Source: Phoronis ovalis (lineage: Eukaryota > Phoronida > Phoronidae). Taken from it: a stretch of 13,793 nucleotides of DNA. A program made the position numbers and the translations under genes. Under the pieces are notes generated by a model, which saw only the letters and a program-made list of their open reading frames with translations, did no database searches and was not told the origin of the DNA. Positions within the stretch are counted from its first letter, which is position 1, and the number at the start of each line of letters is the position of its first letter. The stretch lies in assembly GCA_028565635.1 (NCBI GenBank), contig JAOXYB010036051.1, positions 1-13,793 on the forward strand, read 5' to 3'. Positions 10,192-13,793 of the stretch are shown here, piece by piece.

Positions 10192-10542
10192 AGAAAACTC
10201 CTCTTTGCACTACTAACTTAACGTTAAAATTTCGGTAACAAGAAGATTTTAGATTTTTACGGCAAATAGTAGTTAGCCCCCGCCAACCTGGAGGACCAGG
10301 GGCTATTTTTGTCTTGCCTCTACCATTTGACCAATCTCCCAGCTTGGTTGAACCTAACAAGGGCTGAAAATTCCACTGACATAGGTCTCAGGGTCATGGA
10401 GACATGCAAGTTTCACCATGACAACAAATTCGGTCAATTCCAAGGTGACACTGCAATTAGTAATGCAACAAAAATAAAAACAGCCCTAAAATTACACTTG
10501 GTTTTAGAAAAAAAAATGCTTTCGCATCTTTGTATGTCTTAC

Positions 10543-10668
10543 CATCACAGGTGTTTTGTCCATCTCCTGTTAGGCCAAGCCAGCACTGGCATGAGTAACT
10601 ACCATCTTCATTAGTACAATTTGCCAACATATGGCACAGAGTAGAGTTTTCATTACATTCATCGATAT
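10543..10668 (-). CDS. Exon 4: calcium-binding EGF-like module
   Basis: A 126-base phase 1-1 exon encodes 42 residues beginning DIDEC, the strongest calcium-binding signature in the set. Cysteines are at residues 5, 12, 18, 27, 29 and 41. CTNEDGSYSCQC matches the beta-hydroxylation consensus with Asn in the modified position and Tyr in the aromatic position. Sequons NST and NCT are present. The donor ATG|gtaagac is near-consensus. This exon lies just upstream, in transcript order, of the 2673-base intron that carries the decayed LINE. Frame and phase continue cleanly across that intron into exon 5, so the insertion does not appear to break the gene. Confidence 0.93.
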
Positions 10669-11690
10669 CTAAAAGCATAAACATAATCAAATTGTAACGT
10701 TACTTTTACACATTGTAAAAAAACATGCACATTTTTACATATATCAGTTATTTGTTTAGATTCGTAAACCTGTTTTTGTAGTTACATATCACATGGTATT
10801 GTCAAACAACTTTTTGTCTTTTTGTAACAAAGGTGAAGCAACACCGACAAAAGTAAGCAAATCAAGTTAAATACGATGCGAATTATTGGCGGAAACACAT
10901 TTTTTTAAATCCTTAAGAACTGAAGATAACATACTTCAATTTTTATTATTATAAAATAAAAGTAAACAACCTGAAGAGCAAAATGTCATCGGCATGTTAA
11001 TTCTGCTATAAAACTGACAATATTTAGGATACTACTTACTATAAACATCTTTTTCGTAAAACTAGATTTTTATAAGCCTCGTTTGTTTATCTTAAGACAT
11101 TGTAAACTGTTGAAACAATGACGTCATTTGTTGTCACTCAGGGAACTTGTGACACAACTTCATGTTGATTTAAAAACAAATGGTTGATACTAATTTGAAG
11201 TTTGGAAACATTTACATAATATTTATATCTAAAAGTCATTAAATGAAGCCGTAAGTATTATACTGTATATGTATATAAATACTGAGGAGGTTTGGTAGCT
11301 TGTGTTAATAATGGTTGGAACAATGACCGGGTTAATTTTTCTTAGACTTTGGAACAAATTGCCCACTGACGGCAGAGCATATTTGATTTTTCTCAAAGTA
11401 TTTCTCTGAATGGAATTAACATCAAGTGTGAATACATAATTATGCTTATATGGATAGCCAATAGCTTTTAATGATATATGGTGATACTAAATAAGGCCAT
11501 ATAATAACAAATCAAGGACATTCATCTTATCAAACTATACTTGCAGTCCATACTAATTACAGATACAGACACTAATACACAAATTTCAGATAAATTCAGG
11601 TCCCTCTGATTGAAAAATATATCAGTACTCAATCAAAACAAAATTAATCCTGCAATAAACCAGATGGTCCAATGCACTAGTAAATCCTAC
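10669..11690. other. Intron between exons 3 and 4
   Basis: About 1 kb of AT-rich sequence without a supported exon. It holds the palindrome aatgacgtcatt at 11117-11128, which contains a perfect cAMP-response-element core, and nothing else that I can support. The two introns on the other side of exon 3 (11811-12334 and 12449-12809) are also plain AT-rich sequence. Confidence 0.7.
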
Positions 11691-11810
11691 CTTCACAATA
11701 TGTTTCATTGCCCCTGAATCCTGTCTTGCATTTACAAGTAAAACCTCCATCATTATTCATACAAGTGGCATTAAAGTGGCATTTACCTTGCTCATCACAT
11801 TCATTAACAT
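11691..11810 (-). CDS. Exon 3: calcium-binding EGF-like module
   Basis: A 120-base phase 1-1 exon encodes 40 residues starting DVNEC, with six cysteines at residues 5, 11, 17, 26, 28 and 39. CMNNDGGFTCKC fits the Asn beta-hydroxylation pattern, and the GFRGN turn near the end is the usual EGF C-terminal loop. Two sequons (NAT, NET) are present. The donor reads AAG|gtagga. The acceptor region, read on the minus strand, is gatcttttaag, which is a modest polypyrimidine tract but the only AG that keeps both frame and module boundary. It lies 524 bases downstream of exon 2 in transcript order. Confidence 0.92.
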
Positions 11811-12334
11811 CTTAAAAGATCAAAAACGTGGTCTTCAATTAAATGTACTACAATCCATAAGATTAACGCAATCATAAAATTTACTTTTTTTCTGTCAGAA
11901 GTTTCAGACAATTTGCTCAGTCTGGCAGAATGGGCAACAACAATAAATCAGCAGGTAATTTATTGCCATTTTTTGTACCTTTTTTCCTGCAATAAATTGC
12001 CAAAAATTCCTACTACATGTTTTTCAGTCAGCCACAGCAAATATTTTTGTAGTGATGCATGCAAACAAATTTAGCACCAGGCATACCATATATTTATATT
12101 GATTTGTGATTGGACACATTTTTCAGATAAATGTCATACTACAAATATACAGGAACAGTTATTTTTACTGAATTGGAAAGGAAATAATTTTTTTCCATGC
12201 TCTGTTTTTTGAATTTAAAAAATAGAAAAAATACAAATCACTAAAACAATGAATAAAATCTTTTTGAAAAAGTTATGGTTTCTTGGATGCGACCAGAGAT
12301 AATCCCAAAACCTAACAAGAGTTTGCCAGCTAAC

Positions 12335-12448
12335 CTTCTTCACATGTCACTCCCATCCAATTACTAGGACATGTGCAGTTAAACATATTAAACAAGTCCA
12401 TACAGCTTCCGCCATTTTTACAAGGATTACTTTTGCACTCATTAATAT
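12335..12448 (-). CDS. Exon 2: calcium-binding EGF-like module
   Basis: A 114-base phase 1-1 exon encodes a 38-residue EGF module. It begins DINEC and has cysteines at residues 5, 10, 16, 25, 27 and 36. The CKNGGSC segment is the short-loop, Notch-type form, so this module combines a calcium-binding opening with a Notch-like first loop. CMDLFNMFNCTC fits the Asp beta-hydroxylation consensus, and NCT is a glycosylation sequon. The acceptor is ttacatttcag and the donor is AAG|gttagc. The exon is separated from exon 1 by a 361-base intron. Such modules usually act in tandem as rigid, calcium-stabilised rods or ligand-binding surfaces, but no ligand can be inferred from this sequence. Confidence 0.92.
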
Positions 12449-12809
12449 CTGAAATGTAAAATTAAAAAATTATACTTACAGTTAATTTGGAAAATTATTG
12501 GGAATTGTTTAAGGTTATCAAGTTAAACATTTTGCAAAATACTATTTATTTTGAAATAGTAATCATAAATGCTGATCAACTTCGGTAAATGAAATAAGTA
12601 AATTGCAACAAAACACATGTAAAATTCCATTTCCACAAAAAAAAAGAAAAATTACGCATCAAATTAAACATAAAATTTGAACAGTTTTTCACAGGAAAAG
12701 AATAGATTGTACATCAAACTTTTTGTATTCTTCATGCTTTTTTATATTGAAAGACCAAATAGCATTTTCTTTACTATTACATACTATACAAAACACTGTT
12801 TTTAAATAC

Positions 12810-12935
12810 CTTCACAGTTGGTGCCATTTCCAGTGTAGCCAACCTTGCAGGTACAATTAAAACCTCCGGGGGTGTTAGCACAGTCTGCATTATTGTGGCA
12901 AACATTTGTAGTATTATCTGTACATTCATTAATAT
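12810..12935 (-). CDS. Exon 1 of the visible gene: calcium-binding EGF-like module
   Basis: This 126-base exon, phase 1 at both ends, encodes a single 42-residue EGF-like module. It opens with DINEC, the calcium-binding EGF signature, and has six cysteines at residues 5, 13, 19, 28, 30 and 41. The segment CANTPGGFNCTC fits C-x-N-x4-F-x-C-x-C, the consensus for Asn beta-hydroxylation that accompanies calcium binding. Three N-glycosylation sequons (NTT, NCT, NGT) are present. The acceptor is preceded by a T-rich tract (ttgttttag) and the donor reads AAG|gtattt. The entering phase of 1 shows that at least one more coding exon lies beyond the right edge, so this is not the first exon. Symmetric phase 1-1 exons are the classic shuffled EGF unit. 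Confidence 0.93.
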
Positions 12936-13793
12936 CTAAAACAAAACCATTTTGTATAATTATGTTTCAACAAAAAACTACCATTTGCAGAATCTAAACA
13001 AGGCGAGAGCTGAGCTACATCAATTTACCTATCCTTAAATGTGTTCCTTCACAGTTAATGGTTTAAGAAGTTAACTATGCTTGGTATGTAATTATAACAT
13101 TAAATCATGGTAAGGTTTAGGAAATGTTTCCGTTATGTTTCTAAAGAATGAAATTGTGCGGCAACAATTTTACCATTTTCAGAAACCCGCAGATTGGATA
13201 TGCTCATTCTGAATTGTTCTTGTATAGTTAGCTATATACCCATATGTATATAAAAAATAGGAAGTTTCTCAACTTGGAAGGCCTGTACTGTGAGCGGGCT
13301 CTCTAGGGGTTTTGTGTATGTATTGGTTGTATAGTCCATTGTGTCTCTGGACTATTGGTTTACCCTGTCTTGCTCATTTCGTTCAGCCTAAAGTTTTTAT
13401 GCAATTTCATACTTTGAGAGTATACCACCATTCTTCTCGTTTTGCATTGTTGTAGACATTACATTATGTTCAATTACCCTAATTAAAAGATTGATAGCTA
13501 TCACAGGATGGCTATCTGATAGTTATATATAGAATGTAGACAACAAAAAGTTAATTGTCTCTCAGAACAAAACAACTTATATAACTACTTAACTAAAAAA
13601 TTTACTTCATTTCTAAGATGCAAGACATATTTACAAGGTGACAGGAAATAACATGAATGATTTTGAATTGAGTTTTAACCTAATTATCAATAACATAAAC
13701 ACAATATTTTGCTATGATAAACAAGAGGTCTGCGGGTGCAGACAGATGCCCATCATATGATGTAGTTTCTGTAGTTGTAAAGCCATCTTTGTA
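12936..13793. other. Intron upstream of exon 1, no exon seen
   Basis: The sequence is AT-rich with stops in all minus-strand frames and no EGF-like or signal-peptide exon. A local palindromic cluster (gatagctatc near 13493, followed by ggctatctgatag) and the edge palindromes are its only structure. It must be intron because exon 1 enters in phase 1. Confidence 0.7.
13728..13762. repeat. Two adjacent short palindromes at the right edge
   Basis: A stem of gtctgc (13728-13733) with gcagac (13738-13743) is followed at once by the 12-base perfect palindrome catcatatgatg (13751-13762). The phrase gatgcccatc between them echoes the tgcccat arm of the left-edge hairpin. This stretch is richer in G and C than the neighbouring intron and may be the edge of a dispersed repeat. 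Confidence 0.45.

Larger units (their letters stand above)
8730..10400 (-). mobile_element. Decayed, 3'-truncated non-LTR retrotransposon (LINE) in the intron between exons 4 and 5
   Basis: The minus strand retains, in order: an upstream G/C-richer segment (about 10260-10400) reading GRGKTKIAPGPPGW in one frame, an endonuclease-like region (about 9470-10190), a spacer (about 8960-9445) and the segment just before a reverse transcriptase (about 8738-8960). Recognisable pieces include YNLDILGISECSWTG, YLVMGDL, CTSPDGRIVNQFD, KKEWITPKTW and IPEDWVK. This family of APE-type LINEs is common in invertebrate genomes. At least five in-frame stops and three or more frameshifts show that it is dead. 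The left boundary falls at the position where reverse transcriptase normally begins. The right boundary is approximate, and I saw no target-site duplication. It lies in the same orientation as the host gene. Confidence 0.85.

Noticed and set aside
9941-10614. Plus-strand open frames over the LINE and exon 4
   Set aside because: They are antisense shadows of the endonuclease remnant and of the EGF exon, both of which have recognisable minus-strand motifs.
10970-11010. Possible extra EGF exon suggested by cctgaagagc, which resembles the exon ends of EGF modules here
   Set aside because: Read on the minus strand it gives a stop and no cysteine pattern, and the flanking sequence lacks a matching acceptor and phase.

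Overview
The window looks like AT-rich invertebrate nuclear DNA, most likely from a marine mollusc and probably a bivalve. The reasons are short exons in long introns, consensus GT-AG splice sites, a decayed LINE, and interspersed repeats of a molluscan style. The species assignment is an inference. No complete gene, RNA gene, CRISPR array or prokaryotic feature was found.

One large gene runs on the minus strand and leaves the window at both ends. I see thirteen internal exons between 12935 and 744. Spliced, they form one open frame of 2091 bases (697 residues), with every intron phase matching across its junction. Domain order is six EGF-like modules, one per exon (12935-12810, 12448-12335, 11810-11691, 10668-10543, 7869-7756, 6799-6686), then a NIDO domain over three exons (6395-6271, 5075-4752, 4151-3953), an AMOP domain over two (3389-3158, 2441-2278), an Ig- or cadherin-like beta module over two (1599-1444, 920-744), and the start of another EGF-like module that continues beyond the left edge. 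This is the architecture of secreted or membrane-tethered extracellular proteins often called mucin-like (MUC4, Mesh and coral skeletal mucin-like relatives). The fragment carries 22 N-glycosylation sequons, and all six EGF modules fit the Asp/Asn beta-hydroxylation pattern. No VWD domain follows the AMOP domain, which is unusual. The first exon with a signal peptide and the C-terminus lie outside the window.

The largest intron (7870-10542) holds a decayed non-LTR retrotransposon in the same orientation as the gene (about 8730-10400). It retains endonuclease remnants and the spacer before the reverse transcriptase, and stops where the reverse transcriptase should begin. Other introns hold a 3 x 42 bp tandem repeat (975-1100), a hairpin-bearing repeat at the left edge, a probable interspersed repeat ending in a GACA tract (about 240-540), and scattered short palindromes. 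The remaining intron sequence is AT-rich and shows no supported feature.
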